18,303 nt of DNA from Lentimicrobiaceae bacterium (lineage in GTDB: Bacteria; Bacteroidota; Bacteroidia; Bacteroidales; WCHB1-69), in NCBI GenBank assembly GCA_009787675.1, contig WQSU01000014.1, positions 1 to 18,303 on the forward strand, in the 5' to 3' direction. The notes beneath the pieces are model-generated. The model was not told the DNA's origin. It worked only from the letters and a program-made list of their open reading frames with translations, and did no database searches. Shown here piece by piece: positions 1-8,906 of the stretch. Every line of letters starts with the position of its first letter. Within the stretch, counting starts at the first letter, position 1. A program made the translations under genes and the position numbers.

Positions 1-1235
1 TTCGCCGCATATTGATTACAAAAGTCAAAAATAACATTGTTTACTACTAAGGCAATGAGGATATTACTTGGAATCGAATCGGGCGTGGCGATGTCGGGTT
101 CAATGCCCCCTTTGTCATACACGGTTCTGCCGTTTTTGGTTTTGTAGGGGGTGGCAAGCGAATCGGGAATGTGCGGCGCCGCCCCTAAAGTATCGCGATT
201 GAAATAATCCACATTTTGCACGCAACGCCCGCTGGGGATGTAATATTTTGATACCGTGATTTTAAAAGAAGTGTTATAGCTTAGCGGCACAATGTTTTGT
301 ACCAACCCTTTTCCAAACGTTTTTTTTCCGATAATAACGCCTCGGTCTAAGTCCTGAAACGCACCCGCCACAATTTCTGATGAAGAAGCGCTCGCCTCAT
401 TTACCAACACCACCACCGGTATATCTTTGTCAACAACAACATTTCTTGTTTTGAAAACATTATTCTGTTCTTTAATTTTCCCTTTGGTTTCTGCAATCTT
501 AATATTCTGGTCTACAAAGATATTCATGATATTCACAGCTTCATGGAGCAAGCCGCCGCCATTGTTACGCAAATCCAAGATCAAATATTTCATTCCTTGC
601 CCTTTAAGTTTTAAAAAAGCATCTTTCACTTCGGAACTTGCTTTTTCGGTGAACTGATTTAAGTTAATGTATCCAATCTGCTCGTTCAACATTCCAGAAT
701 AGGGCACCGAAGGAAACTTAATGTCTTCACGTTTCACAGAAAAAGAGTATTTTTTCCCGTCTGTAGGGCGTTCAATTTCAATGTTTAAAGAGGTACCGGG
801 TTGTCCTTTTAAGATGGTGCTGACATCTGATGAATTTTTATCTCGTACACTTTGCCCATTAATTTTCAGTATAATATCTCCCGCACGCAGTCCCACCTTA
901 TGGGCAGGCGAATTTTCGTAAGGCTCCAATATTACAACCTCATTGCCATGCGGCTGAATCAACGCCCCAATGCCACCATATTGTCCGGTGGTCATCAACT
1001 TAAACTCCTCAATCTTTGATTCCGGATAATATACGGAATAGGGGTCGAGCGTTTCCAGCATCCCTGATATCGCTTTAGTAACCAAATCGGTAGGGTTTAT
1101 TTCATCAGCATATTTGGCATTTAATTCTTTTAAAATAGAGATAAAAATATCCGCATTTTTAGCAATATCAAAATCATTTTGAGCAGATAATGAAATTGTT
1201 ATAAAAAAAACAGGAATTAATAGCAACTTTTTCAT
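1..1235 (-). CDS. S41 carboxy-terminal-processing peptidase (C-terminus cut by window edge)
   Basis: Serine protease of the Tsp/CtpA family, exported to the periplasm, where such enzymes trim or degrade envelope proteins from their C-termini. The start ATG is at 1233-1235; 411 codons are present and the frame is open to base 1. A signal peptide (MKKLLLIPVFFITISLSAQ) opens the protein. A PDZ domain spans about residues 82-165, with the carboxylate-loop region near VGLRAGD (114-120). The S41 core carries NEASASSSE (279-287) and TFGKGLVQ; by alignment to the Ser/Lys spacing of 25 in E. coli Tsp, the dyad is S284 and K309. It lies 73 bp downstream of the mutase gene on the same strand with no terminator between, so co-transcription is likely. 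The substrate is unknown. It is paralogous to the protease at 14727-16475, where the dyad is at almost the same residue numbers. The missing part is the C-terminal domain. Confidence 0.93.
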   Translation of the reverse strand, partial: MKKLLLIPVFFITISLSAQNDFDIAKNADIFISILKELNAKYADEINPTDLVTKAISGMLETLDPYSVYYPESKIEEFKLMTTGQYGGIGALIQPHGNEVVILEPYENSPAHKVGLRAGDIILKINGQSVRDKNSSDVSTILKGQPGTSLNIEIERPTDGKKYSFSVKREDIKFPSVPYSGMLNEQIGYINLNQFTEKASSEVKDAFLKLKGQGMKYLILDLRNNGGGLLHEAVNIMNIFVDQNIKIAETKGKIKEQNNVFKTRNVVVDKDIPVVVLVNEASASSSEIVAGAFQDLDRGVIIGKKTFGKGLVQNIVPLSYNTSFKITVSKYYIPSGRCVQNVDYFNRDTLGAAPHIPDSLATPYKTKNGRTVYDKGGIEPDIATPDSIPSNILIALVVNNVIFDFCNQYAA

Positions 1236-1308
1236 ACGCAATATTTTTTTAAGGATTTAATAACAGAAAATCACATTAAATATTGTGCAGGAAATGGAGA
1301 AATGGTTG

Positions 1309-3453
<2,145 letters not shown>

Positions 3454-3479
3454 ATTTTTTTGGGGTTGAAATGAAGGGG

Positions 3480-3487
3480 CAAAAGTA
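3480..3487 (-). promoter_or_regulatory. Putative Bacteroidota -7 element for mutB
   Basis: On the minus strand the bases read TACTTTTG, matching TAnnTTTG, the -7 consensus of the Bacteroidota primary sigma factor. It is 26 bp upstream of the chosen mutase start. No clear -33 TTG is seen. The element supports the shorter mutase start. Confidence 0.5.
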
Positions 3488-3580
3488 TAAATTTTATGAT
3501 ACTTTCTTGTAATTATGATTCGCCACAATATTCAACGACCCTAAACGTTAATAAGTGTTAAATTTATAACTATACCAATT

Positions 3581-4150
3581 ATGAAAATTAAGCCAATCTT
3601 TTTCAGCCTTCTGATGATCTTTGCATCAGTTTCACTTTTCGCACAAGAAAGTGAGTCACAAAATAGTATTTCTTATTCAAATGTTACCGAATTTGGTGTT
3701 ATTGCTGCAAGCCCAAAAAGTGTTTTTTTTGAAGCAACAACAGCTCATGGTTTTGCATTAAACAAACAACACCATTTTGGTTTTGGAGTTGGCATAGGTG
3801 GAAATTTCCACAGCGACTATCGGACCGGTGTAGAAGCCCACATGCCATTATTTTTAAACTACCGATTTTATTTTAAACCTGACAAAAGGTTTTCACCTCA
3901 TGTTAATGTTGCCTTGGGCGGGGCTATTTTGAAAGATGGCGGTGGACTGTATTCTTCTGTTACTATGGGATTTAGAGCCGGTAAATTTTCATTTTCATCA
4001 GGTTTATCCTTTTTAGCTATACAACGAGACGAAGCATGGTATGATTATGAAGATCCATATGGTTATGGTTATAACAATGCTACTTGGCGTAAGGAATCCA
4101 ATTGGTATTTTCCGATTGGGATAACATTGAAGTGGGGTTTTGCTTTTTAA
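3581..4150 (+). CDS. Secreted small outer-membrane beta-barrel-like protein
   Basis: A 189-residue protein with a clear signal peptide (residues 1-21, MKIKPIFFSLLMIFASVSLFA, then QE). The mature part is rich in alternating aromatic and polar residues and glycines (HFGFGVGIGGNFHSDY, FLNYRFYFKP, VNVALGGAIL, SVTMGFRAGKFSFSSGLSFLAI) and ends in WGFAF. A terminal phenylalanine after a beta strand is the usual outer-membrane barrel signature. Length and pattern fit the small 8-strand 'outer membrane beta-barrel' proteins common in Bacteroidota; no function can be assigned. It is divergent from mutB with 127 bp between the start codons. No TAnnTTTG element was found upstream. The following 195 bp hold an AT-rich inverted repeat (4153-4174, AGGAAAAT/ATTTTCCT) lacking a T-tract, then the promoter of the next operon. 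The family assignment is inference from composition only. Confidence 0.8.
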   Translation: MKIKPIFFSLLMIFASVSLFAQESESQNSISYSNVTEFGVIAASPKSVFFEATTAHGFALNKQHHFGFGVGIGGNFHSDYRTGVEAHMPLFLNYRFYFKPDKRFSPHVNVALGGAILKDGGGLYSSVTMGFRAGKFSFSSGLSFLAIQRDEAWYDYEDPYGYGYNNATWRKESNWYFPIGITLKWGFAF

Positions 4151-4296
4151 TAAGGAAAATTATTCTATTTTCCTCTGCAGTGAGTAAAGTTTCTTTAATA
4201 ACTTTTTGTGTAATGCATTGTTTTTTTTGGAACAGACAGAATAGGATAGTATAAAACAATCTATTATACAGAGATGGTATTATTTCCGAAAAATTA

Positions 4297-4304
4297 TACT
4301 TTTG
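4297..4304 (+). promoter_or_regulatory. Putative -7 element for the coiled-coil/ftsX operon
   Basis: TACTTTTG matches TAnnTTTG, preceded by an AT-rich stretch and followed by GCAC. It lies 42 bp upstream of the ATG at 4346. No convincing -33 element is seen. Confidence 0.5.
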
Positions 4305-4345
4305 CACTCGAAATTTCGTTATTACCCTTGTAAAATTTTTTTATT

Positions 4346-5260
4346 ATGAATGATATTGAAACTCAAAAGAATCCATTATCAAAATGGGTCATTTTATTGG
4401 CAGTGTTAGCTGTTATTTTCTTAGCAACCACTCTATATTTTGGTTTTTTTGCCAAACAAGTCAATCAAGAATTTGTAAAAACGATGGTAGAAAAAGAATA
4501 TTTACAAACCGAATTAGATTCATTGTTGAATGCACATGAGCGTATTAAAGTAGAATATGGCTCATTATCGGAGCTCCTGACCGAAAAAGACAGTGTTATT
4601 TTAGCCAATGCTGCTGAAATTAAAAAGCTTATTGCAAGTCAAGCCGATTATCGCCAAATTAAACGCCAATTAGAACGCTTGCAAAATATTGCCAAAGAAT
4701 ATGTTGAAGAGATTGACCAACTCTTTACTGAAAATCAACAATTAAAAGAAGAAAACAAACAAGTAAAGGCACAGTTGACGGAATCAAAGAGAGAAATTGA
4801 AGTGATAAAAGAGGAGAAAGCAGAATTAAGCCATACTATTAGTTCGGCAGCCGTTCACCAAATCTATAACATTTACAGCAGGGCAGTTTATTTTAAAAAC
4901 AGAAATGACGATGAAGTAGTTACTGAGAAAGCTAATCGTGTTAAACAATTGAAAACTACGTTTATTTTGGGTGCAAATTCATTAATTCCGGCAGGTCCGG
5001 TTACTGTTTATTGCCGTATTGCCGTGCCCGGAACCGGCAGGATTTTGACACCTGGCGCAGGCAATGCTTTTGCATTTGACTTTCAAGGACAAAAGCTGCA
5101 ATATACTGCCAAAACCACCGTAAATTATGATAACCGCGCCGAAACTGTTACCATTGTATGGGATTTGGTTGACGGTGATAAAGCCGTGAAAGGAAAGTAT
5201 TTAGTGCAAATTTATACGGAAAATCTACTCCTTGGGGAAACCAGTTTCGAACTAAAATAA
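4346..5260 (+). CDS. Membrane-anchored coiled-coil protein, partner-type neighbour of FtsX
   Basis: A 304-residue protein of no recognised family. One transmembrane segment (about residues 14-35, WVILLAVLAVIFLATTLYFGFF) follows a short N-terminal tail. A long coiled coil (about 38-165) comes next, with heptad-like runs such as LQTELDSLLN, IKRQLERLQN and LKEENKQVKAQL. The C-terminal part (about 200-304) alternates hydrophobic beta strands with turns (TTFILGANSL, VTVYCRIAVPG, VTIVWDLVDG) and looks like a small beta-sandwich. The TM and tail layout suggests the coiled coil and beta domain face the periplasm, but topology is inferred. The gene ends 4 bp before ftsX, so the two are almost certainly one transcript. 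Tight linkage and architecture suggest a role with FtsX at the division site, but no catalytic motif (for example LytM or NlpC/P60) is seen. Confidence 0.88.
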   Translation: MNDIETQKNPLSKWVILLAVLAVIFLATTLYFGFFAKQVNQEFVKTMVEKEYLQTELDSLLNAHERIKVEYGSLSELLTEKDSVILANAAEIKKLIASQADYRQIKRQLERLQNIAKEYVEEIDQLFTENQQLKEENKQVKAQLTESKREIEVIKEEKAELSHTISSAAVHQIYNIYSRAVYFKNRNDDEVVTEKANRVKQLKTTFILGANSLIPAGPVTVYCRIAVPGTGRILTPGAGNAFAFDFQGQKLQYTAKTTVNYDNRAETVTIVWDLVDGDKAVKGKYLVQIYTENLLLGETSFELK

Positions 5261-5264
5261 GATT

Positions 5265-6149
5265 ATGGCAACAACCCAATCTTCCTTAGACAAGATTACA
5301 CGCACACGACTCTTTTTCTCTGCTCTCGGCTCCGCGATTAGCATTGCCCTTACTATGTTTTTTATAGGAACTTTGATGTTTTTTGCTTTCTTCTCCATGA
5401 AGTATATACGAAATTTGTCACAAAAAGTAGAGGTAGAAATACTGTTTTACTCTGATGTAAAAGAAGCCGACATCATGGCTTTTGAACAGCAGCTTAAAAT
5501 AGAACACTATATATCACACTCCCGCTTCTGTTCAAAAGAAGATAATACCGCAGAAGCCATTAAAACGATAGGAAACGACTTTACCGAAATTATTACCAAT
5601 CCTATCAATGCGTCTATTCTTATCAGTGTAACTCCTGAGTATGCAAACGGAGATTCGCTCAAAGCCGTTGCCAAAAAATTAAAACATAATATTCATGTAC
5701 AGGATGTTGAATATCCTGAAACCATCGTAAAAACGGTATTGGATAACTTCTTAAAAGTTCAGATGGCAATTGTGATCATCTGTACGGTTTTTATGCTGAT
5801 ATCCATGCTGTTGATTGGCAATTCGCTACGTTTGAATATTTATTCTAAACGTTTCAGCATCAAAAGTATGTTGCTAATAGGCGCTACACGTGCGTTTGTT
5901 CGTAAACCATTTATTATTAAAGGATTTAGACAAGGTGTTTGGGGCGGACTGATTGCAGCGGTGTTGGTTGCTTTAACACTTATTGAAGGCAATTTGATCA
6001 TGCCTGAATTTGTAGATTTTCAATATATTACAGAAATTTCACTGCTCCTTGCCTGCTTATTTCTCTTCTCTGTGCTTTTTACCATCATAGTTTCTTTCAT
6101 TTCTGTGAATAGATACATTAAGATAAACAGGGATGAATTGTATTTATAA
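5265..6149 (+). CDS. ftsX: Cell division protein FtsX
   Basis: Permease-like subunit of the FtsEX complex, which couples ATP hydrolysis in the cytoplasm to activation of cell-wall hydrolases outside the membrane. The 294-residue protein shows the FtsX plan: a short cytoplasmic N-terminus, TM1 (about 15-45), an extracytoplasmic domain (about 48-165, with VEVEILFYSDVKEADI and INASILISVTPEY), then TM2 (about 167-190), the cytoplasmic loop with KSMLLIGATRAFVRKPF that is characteristic of FtsX, TM3 (about 222-245) and TM4 (about 258-282). Length is normal. No ftsE is next to it; the ABC ATPase at 13920 belongs to a different (ABC-2 export) type. The gene upstream is a coiled-coil membrane protein 4 bp away. 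Downstream is a tRNA with its own promoter-like element. An AT-rich inverted repeat (6169-6195) follows the stop but lacks a T-tract. Confidence 0.93.
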   Translation: MATTQSSLDKITRTRLFFSALGSAISIALTMFFIGTLMFFAFFSMKYIRNLSQKVEVEILFYSDVKEADIMAFEQQLKIEHYISHSRFCSKEDNTAEAIKTIGNDFTEIITNPINASILISVTPEYANGDSLKAVAKKLKHNIHVQDVEYPETIVKTVLDNFLKVQMAIVIICTVFMLISMLLIGNSLRLNIYSKRFSIKSMLLIGATRAFVRKPFIIKGFRQGVWGGLIAAVLVALTLIEGNLIMPEFVDFQYITEISLLLACLFLFSVLFTIIVSFISVNRYIKINRDELYL

Positions 6150-6222
6150 TAGCGCTAAAATGTTGAATATGATATTTATATAAAAAAAATATCATCCAGA
6201 AACACCATGTAAGAAAAAAATA

Positions 6223-6230
6223 TATTTTTG
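6223..6230 (+). promoter_or_regulatory. Putative -7 element for trnT-tuf
   Basis: TATTTTTG matches TAnnTTTG and sits 29 bp before the first base of tRNA-Thr. It would drive a tRNA-Thr, EF-Tu and perhaps tRNA-Trp transcript. Confidence 0.5.
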
Positions 6231-6259
6231 CACCCCCAAAATAAATCTTGGGTTTTTAT

Positions 6260-6334
<75 letters not shown>

Positions 6335-6403
6335 GTCTTTAGATAACAACCTCTATTATATAAATAGTAGATAATACTTAATAACCCTTTAATTGATAAA
6401 ACA

Positions 6404-7591
6404 ATGGCAAAAGAAAAATTTGAACGCTCCAAACCCCACGTAAATGTGGGTACAATTGGTCACATTGACCATGGCAAAACCACCTTAACGGCTGCAATCA
6501 CTACCGTTTTGGCAGACAAAGGACTTTCTGAAGTACGTAGCTTCGACTCTATCGACAACGCACCGGAAGAAAAAGAACGTGGTATCACCATTAACACTGC
6601 ACACGTTGAGTATCAAACGGCAAATCGCCACTACGCGCACGTTGACTGTCCCGGCCACGCTGACTATATTAAGAACATGGTTACCGGCGCCGCACAAATG
6701 GATGGCGCTATCATCGTTGTAGCTGCTACCGATGGTCCAATGCCACAAACCAGAGAACATATCCTTTTAGCACGTCAGGTTGGTGTGCCTAAATTGGTGG
6801 TTTTCATGAATAAAGTGGACTTGGTGGATGACTCCGAATTACTTGACCTTGTTGAGATGGAAGTACGTGAACTATTATCATTCTACGGCTTCGATGGCGA
6901 CAATACTCCTGTTATTCGCGGATCTGCATTGGGCGGATTGAACAAAGAGCCCATGTGGGTAGACAAAATCATGGAACTTATGGATGCAGTGGATAGCTAT
7001 ATTCCGCTTCCGGTTCGTGATAAAGATAAAGAATTCTTAATGCCTGTTGAAGACGTGTTCTCAATCACCGGTCGCGGTACTGTGGCTACCGGAAGAATTG
7101 AAACAGGTGTAATCAATACCGGAGATCCTGTAGATATTATCGGTATGGGCGCTGAAAAATTGAAATCCGTAGTTACCGGAGTAGAAATGTTCCGCAAAAT
7201 TTTGGATACAGGCGAAGCTGGCGACAACGTAGGTTTATTACTTCGTGGCGTTGATAAAGATGAGATCCGTCGTGGTATGGTTATCGCGAAACCGGGTTCT
7301 ATCAAACCGCATAAAGAATTTGAAGCTGAGGTGTATATCTTGAAAAAAGAAGAAGGTGGACGACACACCCCATTCCACACCAAATACCGCCCCCAATTCT
7401 ACTTCCGTACCACTGACGTAACAGGCGAAGTGCTACTTCCTTCTGGAGTAGAAATGGTTATGCCCGGCGACAACTTGACCATCACGGTTCATTTGTTATC
7501 CGAAATCGCTATCAACTTAGGTCTTCGTTTCGCTATCCGCGAAGGTGGACGTACCGTTGGTGCAGGTCAGGTAACCAAAATATTAGATTAA
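6404..7591 (+). CDS. tuf: Translation elongation factor Tu
   Basis: GTPase that delivers aminoacyl-tRNA to the ribosomal A site; cytoplasmic. The 395-residue length is normal. The GTPase domain shows the P-loop GHIDHGKT (19-26), switch I with RGITIN (59-64), DCPGHADY (81-88), NKVD near residue 136 and GSAL for the base-binding loop. Domain 2 (about 205-300, with FSITGRGTVATGRIETG) and domain 3 (ending GGRTVGAGQVTKILD) are complete. The ATG at 6404 gives the standard MAKEKFERSKPHVNVGTIGH start. It is flanked by tRNA-Thr upstream and by a palindrome and tRNA-Trp downstream. In many Bacteroidota tRNA-Trp is followed by secE-nusG-rplK; here that block is absent and nadE converges instead. Confidence 0.99.
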   Translation: MAKEKFERSKPHVNVGTIGHIDHGKTTLTAAITTVLADKGLSEVRSFDSIDNAPEEKERGITINTAHVEYQTANRHYAHVDCPGHADYIKNMVTGAAQMDGAIIVVAATDGPMPQTREHILLARQVGVPKLVVFMNKVDLVDDSELLDLVEMEVRELLSFYGFDGDNTPVIRGSALGGLNKEPMWVDKIMELMDAVDSYIPLPVRDKDKEFLMPVEDVFSITGRGTVATGRIETGVINTGDPVDIIGMGAEKLKSVVTGVEMFRKILDTGEAGDNVGLLLRGVDKDEIRRGMVIAKPGSIKPHKEFEAEVYILKKEEGGRHTPFHTKYRPQFYFRTTDVTGEVLLPSGVEMVMPGDNLTITVHLLSEIAINLGLRFAIREGGRTVGAGQVTKILD

Positions 7592-7598
7592 TACCGAT

Positions 7599-7626
7599 GT
7601 AGAGACGTTAGTACTAACGTCTCTAC
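7599..7626 (+). repeat. Perfect 28-nt palindrome between tuf and trnW
   Basis: The sequence is self-complementary over all 28 bases: left half GTAGAGACGTTAGT, right half its exact reverse complement. As RNA it would fold to a stem of about 12 bp with a 4-nt loop. It starts 7 bp after the tuf stop and ends 5 bp before tRNA-Trp. There is no T-tract, so it is not a standard terminator. From memory, palindromes with GTAGAGACG...CGTCTCTAC arms and a variable centre recur in Bacteroidota and cyanobacterial intergenic DNA, which suggests a dispersed repeat. An RNA processing site between mRNA and tRNA is an alternative. Confidence 0.9.
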
Positions 7627-7631
7627 CCGAT

Positions 7632-7702
7632 AGGGGAATAGTTCAATGGCAGAATAGCGGTCTCCAAAACCGTTGATGGGAGTTCGAATCTCTCTTCCCC
7701 TG
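7632..7702 (+). tRNA. tRNA-Trp (anticodon CCA), CCA end not encoded
   Basis: The cloverleaf has acceptor AGGGGAA/TTCCCCT (7 pairs), D arm GTTC/GAAT with one G-U pair, anticodon stem GCGGT/ACCGT around CTCCAAA (anticodon CCA), a 4-nt variable loop TGAT, and T stem GGGAG/CTCTC around TTCGAAT. The discriminator is G at 7702. The next bases are CTA, so CCA must be added post-transcriptionally, unlike the tRNA-Thr in this window. Its 3' end is 25 bp from the convergent nadE stop codon. Confidence 0.96.
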
Positions 7703-7727
7703 CTACAAAAAATACAAAGAATTTCTT

Positions 7728-8537
7728 TTACCTTTTTCCCCTCACCATCCCATTTCTCTTGTAATGAGACTGGTGGTAGCGCTGTATGAGCGGATGAGTC
7801 TCTAATGTTTCATCTCCAGAAAAGTAACGTACAAACAACCGGTCTGCCTCAAAATAATCGGGAACACCCAATTGTTCACAATCGCAGGAACTGATTCCAA
7901 GCCCGTCAACGGGCACAGCATCAATACACAATTGCAGTGCTTCTTGCTGGTTTTCACTACATTCTGAAAGAAGACCTCTGGCAAGGGCATACACTTCTGT
8001 TTTCCAAAGGTGTATAATAGGGGCGTAGTCGCCAACATCACCGTGCAGCGTCCAAAAACCAGTGAGATATTCTGTGAGGTTGTCAGTAGAGATAACAATG
8101 CCGTGGTATAACTGCGCCAAGTCGTACAAAACCATCATACGCATCCGCGCTTTCAGGTTGCCTTGCCGCAGCTTGGAAAGCAGGGTGTCGTCTAATGCAA
8201 CCAAATTTTTCTTGTTTTCCAAAAATGTACTTGTAAGATCAAGATATTTAAAATGATGGCAGAAATGTTCACCTACTTTGAGAGAACGTTCGATCTCATC
8301 TGGCTTATTGGTTTCTATGGTAATGGAGCGACCTATAAGTGGAATATTGCAGGCTTCGCAAACAGGCTTGAGCAGCGTGGCGCATAACGCACTGTCGATG
8401 CCGCCGGAAATGCCCAGCACCAACGATTGTAAACAGTTCTCTCGAACATAGTTTTCTATTTGTTCGCGAATATTGTTGACAAAACATGCACAGGTTTCTG
8501 CGGATGTTTGGATGGGGAGGTAGGGGCGGATGTTCAT
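7728..8537 (-). CDS. nadE: NH3-dependent NAD+ synthetase
   Basis: Catalyses the last step of NAD synthesis: deamido-NAD (nicotinate adenine dinucleotide) plus ammonia and ATP gives NAD+. The 269-residue product has the N-type PP-loop SGGIDS (44-49) for ATP pyrophosphate binding. The conserved segment STDNLTEYLTGFWTLHGDVGDYAPI corresponds to the GTDN...E...GF.T..GD family signature. There is no N-terminal nitrilase or glutaminase domain, so ammonia rather than glutamine is the expected nitrogen donor, as in the short E. coli NadE (about 275 residues). The start ATG 8537 gives the normal length. It converges on tRNA-Trp and is divergent from the C25 peptidase. A minus-strand TAnnTTTG element at 8673-8680 and a hairpin at 8648-8669 lie in its upstream region. 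Confidence 0.95.
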   Translation of the reverse strand: MNIRPYLPIQTSAETCACFVNNIREQIENYVRENCLQSLVLGISGGIDSALCATLLKPVCEACNIPLIGRSITIETNKPDEIERSLKVGEHFCHHFKYLDLTSTFLENKKNLVALDDTLLSKLRQGNLKARMRMMVLYDLAQLYHGIVISTDNLTEYLTGFWTLHGDVGDYAPIIHLWKTEVYALARGLLSECSENQQEALQLCIDAVPVDGLGISSCDCEQLGVPDYFEADRLFVRYFSGDETLETHPLIQRYHQSHYKRNGMVRGKR

Positions 8538-8647
8538 TTACTATTATTGATTGGCAAATAAACATTATTATCTGGTTTAATTTTCACCATGCGATGCGCC
8601 GCCGCCTTTTTCATTTCAAACAAAGAGGCATCATCATTGAAGTGATT

Positions 8648-8669
8648 GCCGTTGGCTGAAGCCAACGGC
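8648..8669 (-). repeat. REP-like hairpin, copy A (upstream of nadE)
   Basis: Plus-strand arms are GCCGTTGGC and GCCAACGGC around a TGAA loop: 9 perfect pairs. Read in the nadE sense the hairpin is followed by AATCAC. The same core occurs at 13711-13730 and 13878-13897. It begins 3 bp inside the minus-strand promoter element 8673-8680, so it would sit at the very 5' end of the nadE transcript or at its start site. Likely a REP-type dispersed palindrome. Confidence 0.8.
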
Positions 8670-8672
8670 TGG

Positions 8673-8680
8673 CAAAAATA
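8673..8680 (-). promoter_or_regulatory. Putative -7 element for nadE
   Basis: On the minus strand the bases read TATTTTTG followed by CC, matching TAnnTTTG. It lies 135 bp upstream of the nadE start, leaving a leader of about 130 nt that would begin at hairpin copy A. No clear -33 element. Confidence 0.4.
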
Positions 8681-8755
8681 AAAAATTGTAAGCATCTTCA
8701 AAAATGATTTTTTTTTACAAATTACACTATTTTTATTTCTGTATTTAAAAAAATG

Positions 8756-8763
8756 TATTTTTG
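8756..8763 (+). promoter_or_regulatory. Putative -7 element for the C25 peptidase gene
   Basis: TATTTTTG followed by CC matches TAnnTTTG. It lies 143 bp upstream of the ATG at 8907, implying an A/T-rich leader of about 135 nt. Confidence 0.4.
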
Positions 8764-8805
8764 CCATTATTTTAGAAAAATATACAAAATAAGTCCTCAA
8801 TGTGT

Positions 8806-8837
8806 AAAAACATCTTATTTTTATTGAAAAACATCTT
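8806..8837 (+). repeat. Two 11-bp direct repeats, 21 bp apart
   Basis: AAAAACATCTT occurs at 8806-8816 and 8827-8837. The 21-bp start-to-start spacing equals two helical turns, as for a regulator binding one face of the DNA, but the region is so A/T-rich that chance is possible. It lies downstream of the predicted promoter and 69 bp before the C25 peptidase start. Confidence 0.45.
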
Positions 8838-8906
8838 CTTTATTGCTGAAATATATCCTACAAAAAAAAAAATAGCACATAAATTTATTAACCAAATATA
8901 AAATCA

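Larger units (their letters stand above)
8538..8906. other. 369-bp divergent intergenic region, nadE / C25 peptidase
   Basis: No credible gene is seen; the minus-strand open frame here is AT-rich low-complexity sequence that contains a hairpin and promoter elements. The region holds a nadE-side promoter element, a GCCGTTGGC hairpin, a plus-strand promoter element and two copies of an 11-bp direct repeat in the likely leader of the C25 gene, each listed separately. The rest is A/T runs. Confidence 0.7.

Noticed and set aside
427..921. Plus-strand open frames of 76 and 66 codons
   Set aside because: They lie antisense within the S41 gene, whose frame has the catalytic motifs; no start context or domain supports them.
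3454..3528. 75-bp upstream extension of the mutase reading frame
   Set aside because: It contains the TAnnTTTG element at 3480-3487 and codes for residues unlike any mutase N-terminus; ATG 3453 gives the normal length of 714.
4153..4174. AGGAAAAT/ATTTTCCT inverted repeat as terminator
   Set aside because: The stem is AT-rich and lacks a following T-tract; may only be chance in A/T-rich DNA.
4080..4307. Minus-strand 75-codon open frame
   Set aside because: It overlaps the end of the beta-barrel gene, the A/T-rich intergenic repeat and the promoter of the next operon; composition is not coding-like.
6169..6195. ATGATATTT/AAATATCAT inverted repeat after ftsX as terminator
   Set aside because: Purely weak pairs except two, and no T-tract follows.
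8534..8800. Minus-strand 88-codon open frame in the nadE / C25 gap
   Set aside because: It spans the hairpin and promoter elements and is lysine/phenylalanine-rich low complexity from A/T runs.
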